Positions 54,206-63,302 of a DNA stretch of 64,000 nucleotides are shown piece by piece. The notes under the pieces were generated by a model that had not been told where the DNA came from, did not search any database, and saw nothing but the letters and a program-made list of their open reading frames with translations. A program made the position numbers and the translations under genes. Source of the DNA: BJGO01 sp964640655. GTDB taxonomy: Bacteria; Bacteroidota; Bacteroidia; Chitinophagales; UBA10324. Location of the stretch: contig CAZXFT010000012.1 in NCBI GenBank assembly GCA_964640655.1, forward strand, positions 1 through 64,000. Reading direction: 5' to 3'. Numbering within the stretch: the stretch's first letter is position 1; every line of letters starts with the position of its first letter.

Positions 54206-55455
54206 GAGTTTATAAATTCGGAGGAGCATCCATTAAAGATGCAGATGGTTTTCGCAATGTGTGTCGCATCTTACAAAAAGAAACACAGGACGATTTAATC
54301 GTTGTAATTTCAGCATTGGGAAAAACCACCAATGCACTAGAGGCATTAACCGAATATTATTACAATCGTTCAGAACGTGCACTAGAGCTGCTTCAGGAAA
54401 TTCGTAAGCAACACTTTTCAATATTACAGGAATTAATACCCGATACATCACATCCGGCCTATGAGTTACTGAATAACACTTTTGTTGAGATAGAATGGAT
54501 ATTAGAAGATGAACCGGCTGAATCATTTAATTACATCTATGACCAAATAGTGTCAATTGGTGAATTAGCTTCTACACGTATAGCTGTATCGTATTTCAAC
54601 TATTGCGAACTGAACATTAAATGGCTTGATGCACGGGAATGGATCAAGACAGACAACACATATCGCGAAGGAAAAATAAACTGGCCGCTTACTGAAGAAA
54701 AAATCAAAAATGGTTTACAATTTCAAAAAGGGAGACTGCTAACACAGGGGTTTATTGGTTGCACCAGCGAAAATTTTACAACAACTTTAGGTCGCGAAGG
54801 CTCAGACTATACTGCGGCCATCATAGCTTATTGCACTAATTCCGAATCGGTTACCATATGGAAAGATGTACCCGGGGTATTAAATGCTGACCCGCGCTTT
54901 TTTGAGGATGCTCAACTGATACCTGAATTGTCTTATCACGAAGCTATAGAGATGACCTATTATGGTGCTACGGTTATTCACCCTAAAACAATTAAACCTT
55001 TACAGAATAAGAATATACCTCTTTATGTACGATCTTTTATCAATGATCATTCTTCGGGTACGGTTATTCGCGATACAATTCAACAAAATATATTACCGGC
55101 TATTTGGGTAAAAAAACTGAATCAAACGCTCATCAGTATTTCGGCAAAAGATTTTTCATTTATAGCGGAGGATAATATGAGTCAGATATTTAAGGCACTG
55201 TATGAGTTTGGAATAAAGGCAAATCTTATGCAAAACTCTGCTCTGAGTTTTTCTATTTGTGTTGATGCAGATGCTGAAAAAATCAATCAATTGACTGTCT
55301 GCCTTCAGGAATCATTCAGAATAAAAACAAATGATGGATTACAATTAGTTACTGTACGCCATTACAGAACTGAAGCGCTGGAAAAATTTTTAGATAACAA
55401 GAAAATCTATCTCGACCAACGATCGCGCAATACGGCACAGGTAGTTTATTCGTAA
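54202..55455 (+). CDS. lysC: Aspartate kinase (monofunctional)
   Basis: 417 residues. KFGGASIKDADGFRNV is the N-terminal aspartokinase signature, GREGSDYTAAIIA the nucleotide loop, and DVPGVLNADPRFFEDA the aspartate-binding region. The C-terminal ~130 residues look like the paired ACT domains that give feedback control. It makes aspartyl phosphate for lysine, threonine and methionine. It is coupled to the GNAT gene by a 4-bp overlap and overlaps the convergent gene at 55446 by 10 bp. Confidence 0.93.
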   Translation: MRVYKFGGASIKDADGFRNVCRILQKETQDDLIVVISALGKTTNALEALTEYYYNRSERALELLQEIRKQHFSILQELIPDTSHPAYELLNNTFVEIEWILEDEPAESFNYIYDQIVSIGELASTRIAVSYFNYCELNIKWLDAREWIKTDNTYREGKINWPLTEEKIKNGLQFQKGRLLTQGFIGCTSENFTTTLGREGSDYTAAIIAYCTNSESVTIWKDVPGVLNADPRFFEDAQLIPELSYHEAIEMTYYGATVIHPKTIKPLQNKNIPLYVRSFINDHSSGTVIRDTIQQNILPAIWVKKLNQTLISISAKDFSFIAEDNMSQIFKALYEFGIKANLMQNSALSFSICVDADAEKINQLTVCLQESFRIKTNDGLQLVTVRHYRTEALEKFLDNKKIYLDQRSRNTAQVVYS

Positions 55456-55934
55456 GGTCTGTTGAGAACAGCATCCGCTATAACAGCCTGTCGAAGATCT
55501 AAACTGAAAGAAGGTGCTTTCAGAGTTTCCTGTACGTCATTAATATGACTTTCTTCTAACTCACGTTGTGTAAACACTGATTCTCCCTCAACACCTGTAT
55601 AAACTTCCATAGAGAGTGGAGTATAAGTTGATTTAGCTTTATTATGCGAATCAGCTAATGATTTATAGGATGAGGAAGTAAATGTCTTATCTTTTTTTGT
55701 AGAAACTTTTGGTTGCGGTGCTACTGTTTGCTTTTTCTGCTGTGCTTCCTGAATTTGTCTTTGAGCTTCTTTCAATATGTCATCAAGTGTGCGAAATCCT
55801 CTACCTTTTTCAGGCTTTGGCTTAGGATTACTACCCGTCTGTTCTTGTTCACGTTGCTTCTTCTTCTGAGCAGCGCGATACTGCAAGTAAAAGTATACGG
55901 CCAGAAAAATGAGATATATAAATTTTCCTTCCAC
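55446..55934 (-). CDS. Membrane-anchored protein of unknown function
   Basis: 162 residues. The N-terminal membrane segment (FIYLIFLAVYFYLQY) is followed by a basic, disordered, Lys/Gln-rich middle (about 23-130). A short conserved-looking end, FSLDLRQAVIADAVLNRPYE, is a motif I associate with small Bacteroidota proteins of this architecture. It faces the cytosol if the orientation follows the positive-inside rule. The function is unknown. It converges with aspartate kinase. Confidence 0.7.
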   Translation of the reverse strand: MEGKFIYLIFLAVYFYLQYRAAQKKKQREQEQTGSNPKPKPEKGRGFRTLDDILKEAQRQIQEAQQKKQTVAPQPKVSTKKDKTFTSSSYKSLADSHNKAKSTYTPLSMEVYTGVEGESVFTQRELEESHINDVQETLKAPSFSLDLRQAVIADAVLNRPYE

Positions 55935-55947
55935 GTTGCTAAGATAA

Positions 55948-57108
55948 TTAATCTGCTAACATGACATCAGTTAATTCACTTTCAAAGTCGAGAAATACGG
56001 GTTTTAGATTACTACTACCGTTAGTTCCATAATTCACGAAGAATACCATAGTGTATCCTTTTTCAGGAAAATAAAACAGATTGGCACTATAACCTAAATC
56101 GCGGCCGGTGTGACCAATACCATAAGTGGATTTTTGAGTAAACTTTTTTACTATTCCATATCCAGTGAAATAGTCTGAATCTTCCTGAACAAATGTTTGC
56201 ATTTCGTTTAGTGAAGCCTGATTCAATATAGTTTTATCCACCAATAATGCCTGAATGAAATGATACAGGTCAAACACATTAGAATAAATACCGCCATAAC
56301 CGTTTCCACTTCCGGTTATCAGGTTCGAAACATTGACGATGGTATTGTTATTATGTAAATCAAAATAACCCTGGGCGGCACTTTGAGGAATATCTTCACG
56401 ACCTTGTAAAAATGTAGATGTCATACCAAGCGGGTTGAAAATTTTCTCTCGTAACAATTCGTGATGAGATCTTCCACTAGCTTTCTCTATACACATGCTT
56501 AATAATAATGTATTGGTATTACTATAATGCGCTGGGTATTCAATTAAATCGTATCCCGGTTCTCCATAGACAAATTGTAACAACTCTTCTTGCGACCATT
56601 GCTTATTTGGGTTGTTTAACACCGCTAAATAGAACTTCGATGATGTAATTACATCGAAAATTCCTGTAGTATGATTCATCAGTTGTCTGATAGTAACGGC
56701 TTGTGAATGTTCAATTTTTTTAAGGATTTCCTTGTCTATATATTTATCAATCGGATCATTGAGACTGAGTATACCCTCTTCCTGAAGTTTCATGGTTAGT
56801 GTTCCTACCAAAAGTTTGGTGATGCTCGCTCCTTTAGAAATATGACAGGTAGTGAAAGGAATTTGTCGTTCTAAATCGGCATATCCTGATGAGTTACACC
56901 ATATGCCATTACTATCTTGAATAAGGACAGACATTCCGGGCAATCCTTTTTTTATGTATTTATCAACAACATCTTGATAGATTCCTGATTTCGGGTGTGT
57001 TGGGTTTGCATAAGAATTATCGCAACTTAACGTAACCGTGTCATCTATATCTCGCTTACAAGATGAAAATATTGTTATTACAAGCAGAAGGATGAATCTT
57101 AATGTCAT
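55948..57108 (-). CDS. Class C beta-lactamase-fold serine hydrolase, lipoprotein
   Basis: 386 residues. The lipoprotein signal ends IFSSC (Cys at about 17). The SxxK nucleophile motif is KGASITKLLV (about 100), the Tyr motif is HYSNTN, and the third motif is GHTGRD. Members include D-alanyl-D-alanine peptidases, esterases and beta-lactamases; nothing visible separates these. It overlaps the upstream gene by 4 bp. Confidence 0.88.
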   Translation of the reverse strand: MTLRFILLLVITIFSSCKRDIDDTVTLSCDNSYANPTHPKSGIYQDVVDKYIKKGLPGMSVLIQDSNGIWCNSSGYADLERQIPFTTCHISKGASITKLLVGTLTMKLQEEGILSLNDPIDKYIDKEILKKIEHSQAVTIRQLMNHTTGIFDVITSSKFYLAVLNNPNKQWSQEELLQFVYGEPGYDLIEYPAHYSNTNTLLLSMCIEKASGRSHHELLREKIFNPLGMTSTFLQGREDIPQSAAQGYFDLHNNNTIVNVSNLITGSGNGYGGIYSNVFDLYHFIQALLVDKTILNQASLNEMQTFVQEDSDYFTGYGIVKKFTQKSTYGIGHTGRDLGYSANLFYFPEKGYTMVFFVNYGTNGSSNLKPVFLDFESELTDVMLAD

Positions 57109-57719
57109 AATTTCTTTTTGTCTTTAACTGTTATAGGAAATTGAAAGCCCAAGTATGCCGTGTTTACAGGTAAAAGCGGAACATATGATTTTACAAAGGT
57201 GCCTTGCAGTGTTGAACGCAATCCAAAGGTAATTCTTGAGGCATAGGGTTTAGTTTTTTGTATAGAATGACTGTAACCAATCTGAAGTTGAAGTATATAT
57301 TGACCACGAGGCAGTAATTTACTTCGTTTTTCATATGAGCCTTCGCTATTGAGTTTAAAAGTGCCTTCATGTTCAAATGATAGTCCAACTCCAGAACCCA
57401 ACCCAAGATTAAAGTAGTTGGAATTGCCAGCTTTTCGCTCATAAACAATCCATGGTGATGCAGTTATTAGTGTTTGCACAAATCGGTGGTAATACATTGA
57501 TGATTGGCCACGCCATAAAAGTCTGTTCTTATCATTCTTATTGATCCGCTTAATGTAAGCTGCATCTATTCCGGGATGGATGTTAGCATAGATTAACTGA
57601 GTATATCCGATCACAGGAAATGATGTAGCATTATTCGTTATTGCTAATGACCAGGATTTTTGTTGCGCCTTTGAAGAAAGACTGTAACACAAAATCATCA
57701 GAATTAAAAGTCTTTTCAT
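57105..57719 (-). CDS. Secreted beta-strand-rich protein of unknown function
   Basis: 204 residues with a signal peptide (MKRLLILMILCYSLSSKAQ). The rest alternates hydrophobic and polar residues with many Tyr, Gly and Arg (IVYERKAGNSNYFNLGLGSGVGLSFEHEG), as in small outer-membrane barrels. No family is recognised. The 4-bp overlap with the serine hydrolase gene downstream implies coupling. Confidence 0.65.
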   Translation of the reverse strand: MKRLLILMILCYSLSSKAQQKSWSLAITNNATSFPVIGYTQLIYANIHPGIDAAYIKRINKNDKNRLLWRGQSSMYYHRFVQTLITASPWIVYERKAGNSNYFNLGLGSGVGLSFEHEGTFKLNSEGSYEKRSKLLPRGQYILQLQIGYSHSIQKTKPYASRITFGLRSTLQGTFVKSYVPLLPVNTAYLGFQFPITVKDKKKL

Positions 57720-57890
57720 AGCTATTAGAAAGACACAAACTTAAATAAGGTTCATGCAATTTTTCAATAGTATCAATAGGTTCCATTAATTTGAGATTAC
57801 CCTATTATCCGGGATTCATTGTCTTAGTAATCAAACTTAATAATCTGTCAATATCTATATGAATACTAAGACATTCATTGTATCAACTCA

Positions 57891-57926
57891 AAAAAAAGCC
57901 GCTGTCAGAAATGACAGCGGCTTATT
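57891..57926 (-). terminator. Strong terminator of the third T9SS cargo gene
   Basis: On the minus strand a perfect 12-bp stem AAGCCGCTGTCA / TGACAGCGGCTT with loop tttc, followed by T7. Confidence 0.92.
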
Positions 57927-57946
57927 AAACAAGTTAAGAGTGAGGG

Positions 57947-60217
57947 CTATTGCTTCACGACTTTGTATGAGTTAATTGCCTTTTCGTCTTTGATATTGAT
58001 GTAATATATACCTGCAGCTAACTGAGTCATATCAATAGATGTAACTGAAGTGCTCACATTGTTTAAAGACATCATAAGTTGTCCCATAGTATTCAATACT
58101 AAAACATCGTACTGCTCATTCGCATCAAGCGAACGAACAATATTTAATTGTTCCATAACCGGATTAGGATAAACAACAATATCTGAAGTATTAGAGTTTT
58201 CAGACAAACGAGCAACCAATGTGCTGAAGTTTACTTTTCCGCTAAATCCTGAAAGAACACCCTGAGTACACTCAGTTCTGATTTGAAACTCATAATTTGT
58301 TGCGGGATTCAAAGATGTTAATGTAATACTATTCAGATTACCGCTGATTAGATAAGGTGTCCATGTTGTAGAACCTACCGGACGTACGCGAAGTCTGAAA
58401 CGGAAAACCGATTGTGCATCCCATGTAATAGTTGCCGTGTTAGCTGTGATGTTGCTGACAATGATATTTTGAGGAACATTACAACCGCTTATAGACGGTG
58501 TAGAGAATGAGTAAACAGGTCCAAACAATATGGGTGAACCGGGAAGTGTTGAGCAAACATTGATTACCTTATATTGATAATTCTTGAGAGGTGCTAACCC
58601 TGTAAAATTATAACTTGTGTTAGACCCTGCATTAAATGAAGTCCAAACACCGGTACCAACTTCTTTAATTTGTACGGTGTATTGTAAATTACATGATGCA
58701 CTGTTCCAACTGATAGTAGCTGATGTACTGTTAACTGCGGTAGTTGTTACACCTGTGGGTTTAGGGCACTGTGAGTTTACAAAGATGCTAACCTCATCGC
58801 TGGTACCACAGCCGTTTGTTGCTGTTACAGTGACAAATGAAGTATCGACTACAGTAACATTAACTGAATTTGTACCCGAACCGGAATTTGTTATCCAGTT
58901 TGATGAATAAGTCCAGTTGTAGGATGCTCCGGCAACATTAGTAGTAGAGTATGAAGTAGTTGTTTCAGGGCAAACAGAAGTTGAACCTGTAATGCCGGAT
59001 AATACAGGAATGGTATTTACAGTAACAACAACTGTAGCAGTATTCTTACAACCGCTGCCATCTGTTCCGGTTACAGTATAAGTAGTAGTAACTGTTGGTG
59101 TGGCAATAACAGATGCACCGGTAGATGCACTCAAACTTGCAGCAGGAGCCCAAGAATAGGTACTTGCACCTGATGCCGATAACACTTGGTCGTCTCCTTG
59201 GCAAATAGCTGATGAATTTGGAGAAACCAACACAGTAGGCAATGAAACGCATTCAGTCCAACGATAAATAGTACCTGAAGTGGGTGGTGTATTAGAACCG
59301 CCAGCAAGTACTGTACTTGAGTTTAATGTACCGGCAGTAGTAGAATTCCAATCAGAACCCTGACGATTGTTAAAATCAGCATTTGAATTACCTTTTAACC
59401 CTACCTGTACTCCAATCTGTGTTGAGTTGCTCCATTCACAAGTGCCATAGGCAAATTCAATAGAACCATTTTCATTTAAACGAATCTGAAAGTTGAGATT
59501 ATCATATAAATAACCATAACGCGATACACGTGTAAACTGTGCAACAAAAGTGCGGTTAGGAGCAGCACCAATAGTTTGGTAACGGATTTCAGAAGGGTTC
59601 TCGCCACTTATCTGACTATCGTAGTTAAATTCAATAATTTGATTAGAACCACTTGCCGATGCTGAGGCACTCATTGTTAAAGTATATGGACCACTGCCCG
59701 AAATAGAGGTGATAGTAGTGCCATCTGGAAATGATGTGTTAGAAATGAATGATAAGGCCTGACCTACGCCTAATCCGGCAACACTGGGCACAGCGGTGAT
59801 TTGATTGCTGGTAGCTGTTGTAGTACCGCGAATAACTACTCCTGAAACTAAGTCAGCACCGAAACCGGAGATAACGCGGTTCGGAGAAGTGGAGCTAATA
59901 GGAGTATAAGTTGTTAATATTGTGTTAAAGGTTAGAAAGCCGTTGGTACTAAGACTAACAGTAGTATACGGTGAACCATTGTAGTTAAATGTAAAGCCAA
60001 GAGGTATATCTTCAATTTCATCGTCATCAAACTGACGGCTTGGGATAAGAAAGCCATCATTGGCCAAGGTTCCGCCGGTAATGGCTGAGTAAGTTCCTGA
60101 TAATTGGGAAAAGTTGTAATTGCTTGCAACCTGCGACCAGGTTGAAGTACTGCATACAATCAAAACGATTGTCGTTAAGATCAGTCTGCTAAATGAATAA
60201 TTAGTAGTGGTTTTCAT
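57947..60217 (-). CDS. Large secreted T9SS-sorted protein with Ig/PKD-like and fibronectin III domains
   Basis: 756 residues with a signal peptide (about 1-29). The N-terminal part (about 40-320) is a beta-rich domain with FNYNGSPYTTVSLSTNGFLTF. It is followed by two Ser/Thr-rich PKD/Ig-like repeats (about 325-485), two fibronectin III domains (about 487-580 and 585-670, with YQYKVINVCS and YEFQIRTECT) and a T9SS tail (VVYPNPVMEQLNIV, LAAGIYYINI). It should be displayed on or released from the cell surface, probably as an adhesin-like protein. The terminator just after the gene is very strong. Confidence 0.88.
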   Translation of the reverse strand: MKTTTNYSFSRLILTTIVLIVCSTSTWSQVASNYNFSQLSGTYSAITGGTLANDGFLIPSRQFDDDEIEDIPLGFTFNYNGSPYTTVSLSTNGFLTFNTILTTYTPISSTSPNRVISGFGADLVSGVVIRGTTTATSNQITAVPSVAGLGVGQALSFISNTSFPDGTTITSISGSGPYTLTMSASASASGSNQIIEFNYDSQISGENPSEIRYQTIGAAPNRTFVAQFTRVSRYGYLYDNLNFQIRLNENGSIEFAYGTCEWSNSTQIGVQVGLKGNSNADFNNRQGSDWNSTTAGTLNSSTVLAGGSNTPPTSGTIYRWTECVSLPTVLVSPNSSAICQGDDQVLSASGASTYSWAPAASLSASTGASVIATPTVTTTYTVTGTDGSGCKNTATVVVTVNTIPVLSGITGSTSVCPETTTSYSTTNVAGASYNWTYSSNWITNSGSGTNSVNVTVVDTSFVTVTATNGCGTSDEVSIFVNSQCPKPTGVTTTAVNSTSATISWNSASCNLQYTVQIKEVGTGVWTSFNAGSNTSYNFTGLAPLKNYQYKVINVCSTLPGSPILFGPVYSFSTPSISGCNVPQNIIVSNITANTATITWDAQSVFRFRLRVRPVGSTTWTPYLISGNLNSITLTSLNPATNYEFQIRTECTQGVLSGFSGKVNFSTLVARLSENSNTSDIVVYPNPVMEQLNIVRSLDANEQYDVLVLNTMGQLMMSLNNVSTSVTSIDMTQLAAGIYYINIKDEKAINSYKVVKQ

Positions 60218-60378
60218 AAAAAAGAATGTGATTTTATTTACTGTTAGTTTCGGATACTAAACTATCAAACAATTAGAAGTCTCTAAAAAATATCAGGAAA
60301 ACACCGATAAGTAGTCTTATTTCAGCGACAAACGGCGTTTTTATCATTTACCCGAGATCAATTAAACCTATATTGGGA

Positions 60379-60633
60379 CTATGGATATGATTCGTATTTC
60401 AGTTTATCGGCATTTTCAATAATTGCAAAAAACTCTTCATCTGTTAACTGAAAATGTTTCGAGAATACCTCATCAGGGCATGAGAAATATCTTCTATCCT
60501 TCTTTGTTTTTTGTGAAGCAAAGTAGGTGAATCCATTTTTTTGTAAAATCACAAAAACAGTCACATCTTCATTTGTAAAATGATGCTTGCGATTAAAATC
60601 AGTGTTTTTAGCAACTACTTTATTATACGCCAT
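60379..60633 (-). CDS. Small orphan protein at the end of the effector operon, candidate immunity protein
   Basis: 84 residues, no signal peptide and no membrane segment. Mixed alpha/beta with NEDVTVFVILQKNGFTYFASQ and an acidic C-terminal helix (LTDEEFFAIIENADKL). Its ATG lies 2 bp after the cyclase-like gene stop, the position at which immunity genes often sit. No family is recognised. A cytosolic immunity role fits a cytosol-acting effector but not the periplasmic amidase. This is inference from position only. Confidence 0.6.
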   Translation of the reverse strand: MAYNKVVAKNTDFNRKHHFTNEDVTVFVILQKNGFTYFASQKTKKDRRYFSCPDEVFSKHFQLTDEEFFAIIENADKLKYESYP

Positions 60634-60635
60634 AA

Positions 60636-61304
60636 TTATTTTTTTCCAGGGGTTATTGCTTGACGGCCTTTGAATTCAATACGGTACCATTCTCGTATGC
60701 TATATTCATTCAATATTGTAAATGAAGTAATTCCTTTTGGTTTGAAAACATCAATAGATTGTGCTGAATGATCTTTATACTGGTACTCACCACCATGGCG
60801 AATAACCGGTGCTCCTATTCTATCATTAATATAATCAGCAATCTTCTTAAAATATGGACCAACAATATGAAGGTATCCTTTCATATCACTAACTAATCCA
60901 AGATTACGCTCCGGATTGTCAGCATCAATAATGTCGTATAAATCATAGTCTCCGTGGATATACTCGTTATAATATTTTAGACAACCATAGTGTTTAGATT
61001 TTTTGTCTGTGTCCACACTGAAAGGAGACAAATCTGTTTTTGTTTCGTTCCAATACTTTAAAACATCAGCCGACTTGCCACTCTTATATGCATTAGGATG
61101 TATATTGGGGTCAACCACCAAACCGGCCGTTTGATAGCTGCCTGAATTGTGGTCAGCTGTTTTAGCTTTACATTCAAACGGTTTTGGTGTATAACCCGCG
61201 ACTCCAAAATACTTAAGAGACTCTACATTAGTGCGACGCACTAATATCCAATAGTTGAATTTAGTTGCGGCTGCCTGAAATATTACTTTGTCTTTTTCAC
61301 GCAT
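60636..61304 (-). CDS. Candidate edema-factor/CyaA/ExoY-like nucleotidyl cyclase toxin, short form
   Basis: 222 residues, no signal peptide. Motifs occur in the order of the edema-factor fold: Lys-41 and Lys-48 in PKPFECKAKTAD, seven residues apart like the catalytic Lys pair of that family (K346/K353 in edema factor); AGLVV after it; a D-x-D in GDYDLYDI (Asp-119, Asp-121) like the metal-binding pair; and HGGE (His-170) followed by a V-F-K-P-G turn like HGTE...IF..PEG. The His that sits between the Lys pair in edema factor is Lys-46 here, and the Asn six residues after the late His is Tyr-176. It is much shorter than known members. It lies 12 bp after the Tae4-like gene. Confidence 0.5.
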   Translation of the reverse strand: MREKDKVIFQAAATKFNYWILVRRTNVESLKYFGVAGYTPKPFECKAKTADHNSGSYQTAGLVVDPNIHPNAYKSGKSADVLKYWNETKTDLSPFSVDTDKKSKHYGCLKYYNEYIHGDYDLYDIIDADNPERNLGLVSDMKGYLHIVGPYFKKIADYINDRIGAPVIRHGGEYQYKDHSAQSIDVFKPKGITSFTILNEYSIREWYRIEFKGRQAITPGKK

Positions 61305-61316
61305 TGGTATGTTTAT

Positions 61317-61877
61317 TTAAAGTTCGAAGAATGAAATTTTATTTGCCTGATGGAAATAGGTTTGTGTTTGATGTGATGAGTCACCGCCGGGTGTTACTCT
61401 GATAATATGATTATAACAAAGTGTCCCATTAAACAAATCAATATGATCACCTCCGGTACCATCCGGTCGTGTGAACATATTGTTAAAGTAAATGATGCCT
61501 TTCTTATTTTGTATGGTTTGATAAATTGAATTCCCAACCCGTCGACTACGAGTAAGGTTCAGATACTCCAAAGGAGTACCCATGATGCGCCTTAAGTAAC
61601 GTTCTAATTCCTGTGCACCCAATACGTGAGCAACCTGAAGCCCACAACGACCCCGATGTACACGCTCGCGGGGAGTAAACGCTTCCAGGCTAAACCCACA
61701 ACGAACTAAAGCAACGCTCATTCTAACTGCACATTGATTCACAATGCCTCTTTGTGGACAAGGTTTCGTTGGGTCTGTAACACCACTCACACCATTAGCA
61801 TAATCATCATAGGCCGTTTCCATCAGCGGATATGACGGTGTCACGGTACTTATATTAGACAATATTTCCCAGGCCAT
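61317..61877 (-). CDS. Tae4-type peptidoglycan amidase (T6SS effector family)
   Basis: 186 residues from ATG 61877; a TTG at 61889 overlaps the upstream stop. The NlpC/P60-like catalytic Cys-49 is in VNQCAVRMSVAL. RRGAQELERYL-type sequence (here HVLGAQELERYL) follows. The catalytic His-145 is in GGDHIDLFNG. These match Tae4, which cuts the gamma-D-Glu-mDAP bond of neighbouring cells after type VI delivery. There is no signal peptide, as expected for an injected effector. No Tai4-like periplasmic immunity gene is visible beside it. Confidence 0.8.
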   Translation of the reverse strand: MAWEILSNISTVTPSYPLMETAYDDYANGVSGVTDPTKPCPQRGIVNQCAVRMSVALVRCGFSLEAFTPRERVHRGRCGLQVAHVLGAQELERYLRRIMGTPLEYLNLTRSRRVGNSIYQTIQNKKGIIYFNNMFTRPDGTGGDHIDLFNGTLCYNHIIRVTPGGDSSHQTQTYFHQANKISFFEL

Positions 61878-61881
61878 AGAT

Positions 61882-62508
61882 TTAATCAAAAATCGAAAAT
61901 TTGCTTTTGCCGCCGGGTTTATCCTTAGGCTTTTTTTCGTGATTAGTGGAATGAGTTACAGCAGTGATATTGGAATTTGTTTTAGTCAATAAACTTTGAT
62001 CTCCACTCATCAGATATTTTTTAAAATCCTCAGTGAGTAAGCGATAAGTAATCAGGTTAGATGCTTTATCCAAATGAAATATTAAACCATAACCAGGGTC
62101 TTCATCTTCGCACATAAACTCACTTATTGTACCAAAGAATTCTTTAAGTTGTTGTTTATCGAATATAGGCAAGAAAATACGTAGTATCCTTGGATCGTAA
62201 TATCTGAAAAACATTACTTCATCTTGTTCTGTAACGATTTCTGAATTGTTTTTTAGAATTTGAATTAGATTCTGTTTATCCTTTGTAAATGACACCAATG
62301 TATAGGAACCTTTGCCCCATTTTTCATTCAACATCAACTCATCTAACTTTTCTGTGCTACCAAATAAATGTGGCCCTACATCAACAAACTGACCATCGTA
62401 ATTGCTTTTAAGAATGCACACAGATGGTCCATATGCTTGAATGAGGTCATCTATTTCTATACTTTCAGATGCAGCATCAATAATGTAATAGCGTTTGTTT
62501 TGCGACAC
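61882..62508 (-). CDS. DUF4123-domain effector chaperone (Tap/TEC-like)
   Basis: 208 residues. YYIIDAASES opens the domain, DVGPHLF is in the middle, and VMFFRYYDPRILRIFLPIFD followed by LKEFFG is the DUF4123 signature (R-x-Y-D-P-R-x-L). These adaptors load a type VI effector onto the VgrG spike. The C-terminal ~40 residues are disordered and Lys-rich. The start is GTG 62508, one base after the previous stop, and the Tae4-like gene starts 4 bp downstream, pointing to that effector as client. Confidence 0.8.
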   Translation of the reverse strand: MSQNKRYYIIDAASESIEIDDLIQAYGPSVCILKSNYDGQFVDVGPHLFGSTEKLDELMLNEKWGKGSYTLVSFTKDKQNLIQILKNNSEIVTEQDEVMFFRYYDPRILRIFLPIFDKQQLKEFFGTISEFMCEDEDPGYGLIFHLDKASNLITYRLLTEDFKKYLMSGDQSLLTKTNSNITAVTHSTNHEKKPKDKPGGKSKFSIFD

Positions 62509-62509
62509 G

Positions 62510-63301
62510 TTATCTTATTATTTGTAGGTTATTATCTCCGTTCAATATGAAATAAAAAGGCAATTCCCTCCTTATTCCCTGGATCTTATTGATAAAACAA
62601 ATAGGTTGATTATAATACTCATCGTGCATATAAATCACACGACCATCTGAGGCATAATCAACAATGAAATTTGCAAGCAGCAAGGGTTGAAGTACAAAAT
62701 CAGAATCAGAAATAGTTGTCTGTATCAGATTTAAAGAATCTTCAAATCCTTGTTTAAAATCATCGTAGTATGCAAGGCTCATTTCCTGTTCTCTCCTGTA
62801 AATTATATCAGCGATTGCAGAAGCATCTCTTTTACTTAATAATGAGTGTATGAATTTATATTGGTTCACAACTAACTGAGAAGCATGATCAATCTCATCT
62901 TTAATGTTTTTTGATTTAACCCAATCAAATTCAACAGGCCATTCAGCATTAAATTTTCCTTCCAAAAAAAAACCTGGTATAGGAGTTTCAATAGTCGAAA
63001 TACCCATAGGCATCTGTAAAGGAAATATCGTTTTGAAATTAACAGGTAAATCATCAACAGTTTTCACAAGCACATCCACTTTAAGTTCTGAATCGGGTAA
63101 AAGAACCGATTCATTTTTCATAGGTCTGATAATAACTCTTAAATCATTTTCATCTTTTCTTAGAAAAGGATTTACCGGCACGCTCATATTATAAGCTAAT
63201 CCATCAGTGTTAATGAAAAATGGAAAACCGTTTATCAAAGCAACAAATGAACACTTATTATTAGCTATCGCTATTGCATATTGTAATCTGTTATCTGCCA
63301 T
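62510..63301 (-). CDS. Unrecognised protein of the effector operon
   Basis: 263 residues from ATG 63301, which immediately follows the upstream stop at 63303; a TTG at 63328 would overlap it. An N-terminal beta-rich part (about 1-125) contains NKCSFVALINGFPFFINT and VIIRPMKNES. A helical part (about 130-200) has YRREQEMSLAYYDDFKQGFEDS. A conserved-looking C-terminus has NFIVDYASDGRVIYMHDE and ends FYFILNGDNNLQIIR. It may be a cassette accessory or adaptor. I do not know its family. Confidence 0.65.
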   Translation of the reverse strand: MADNRLQYAIAIANNKCSFVALINGFPFFINTDGLAYNMSVPVNPFLRKDENDLRVIIRPMKNESVLLPDSELKVDVLVKTVDDLPVNFKTIFPLQMPMGISTIETPIPGFFLEGKFNAEWPVEFDWVKSKNIKDEIDHASQLVVNQYKFIHSLLSKRDASAIADIIYRREQEMSLAYYDDFKQGFEDSLNLIQTTISDSDFVLQPLLLANFIVDYASDGRVIYMHDEYYNQPICFINKIQGIRRELPFYFILNGDNNLQIIR

Positions 63302-63302
63302 A

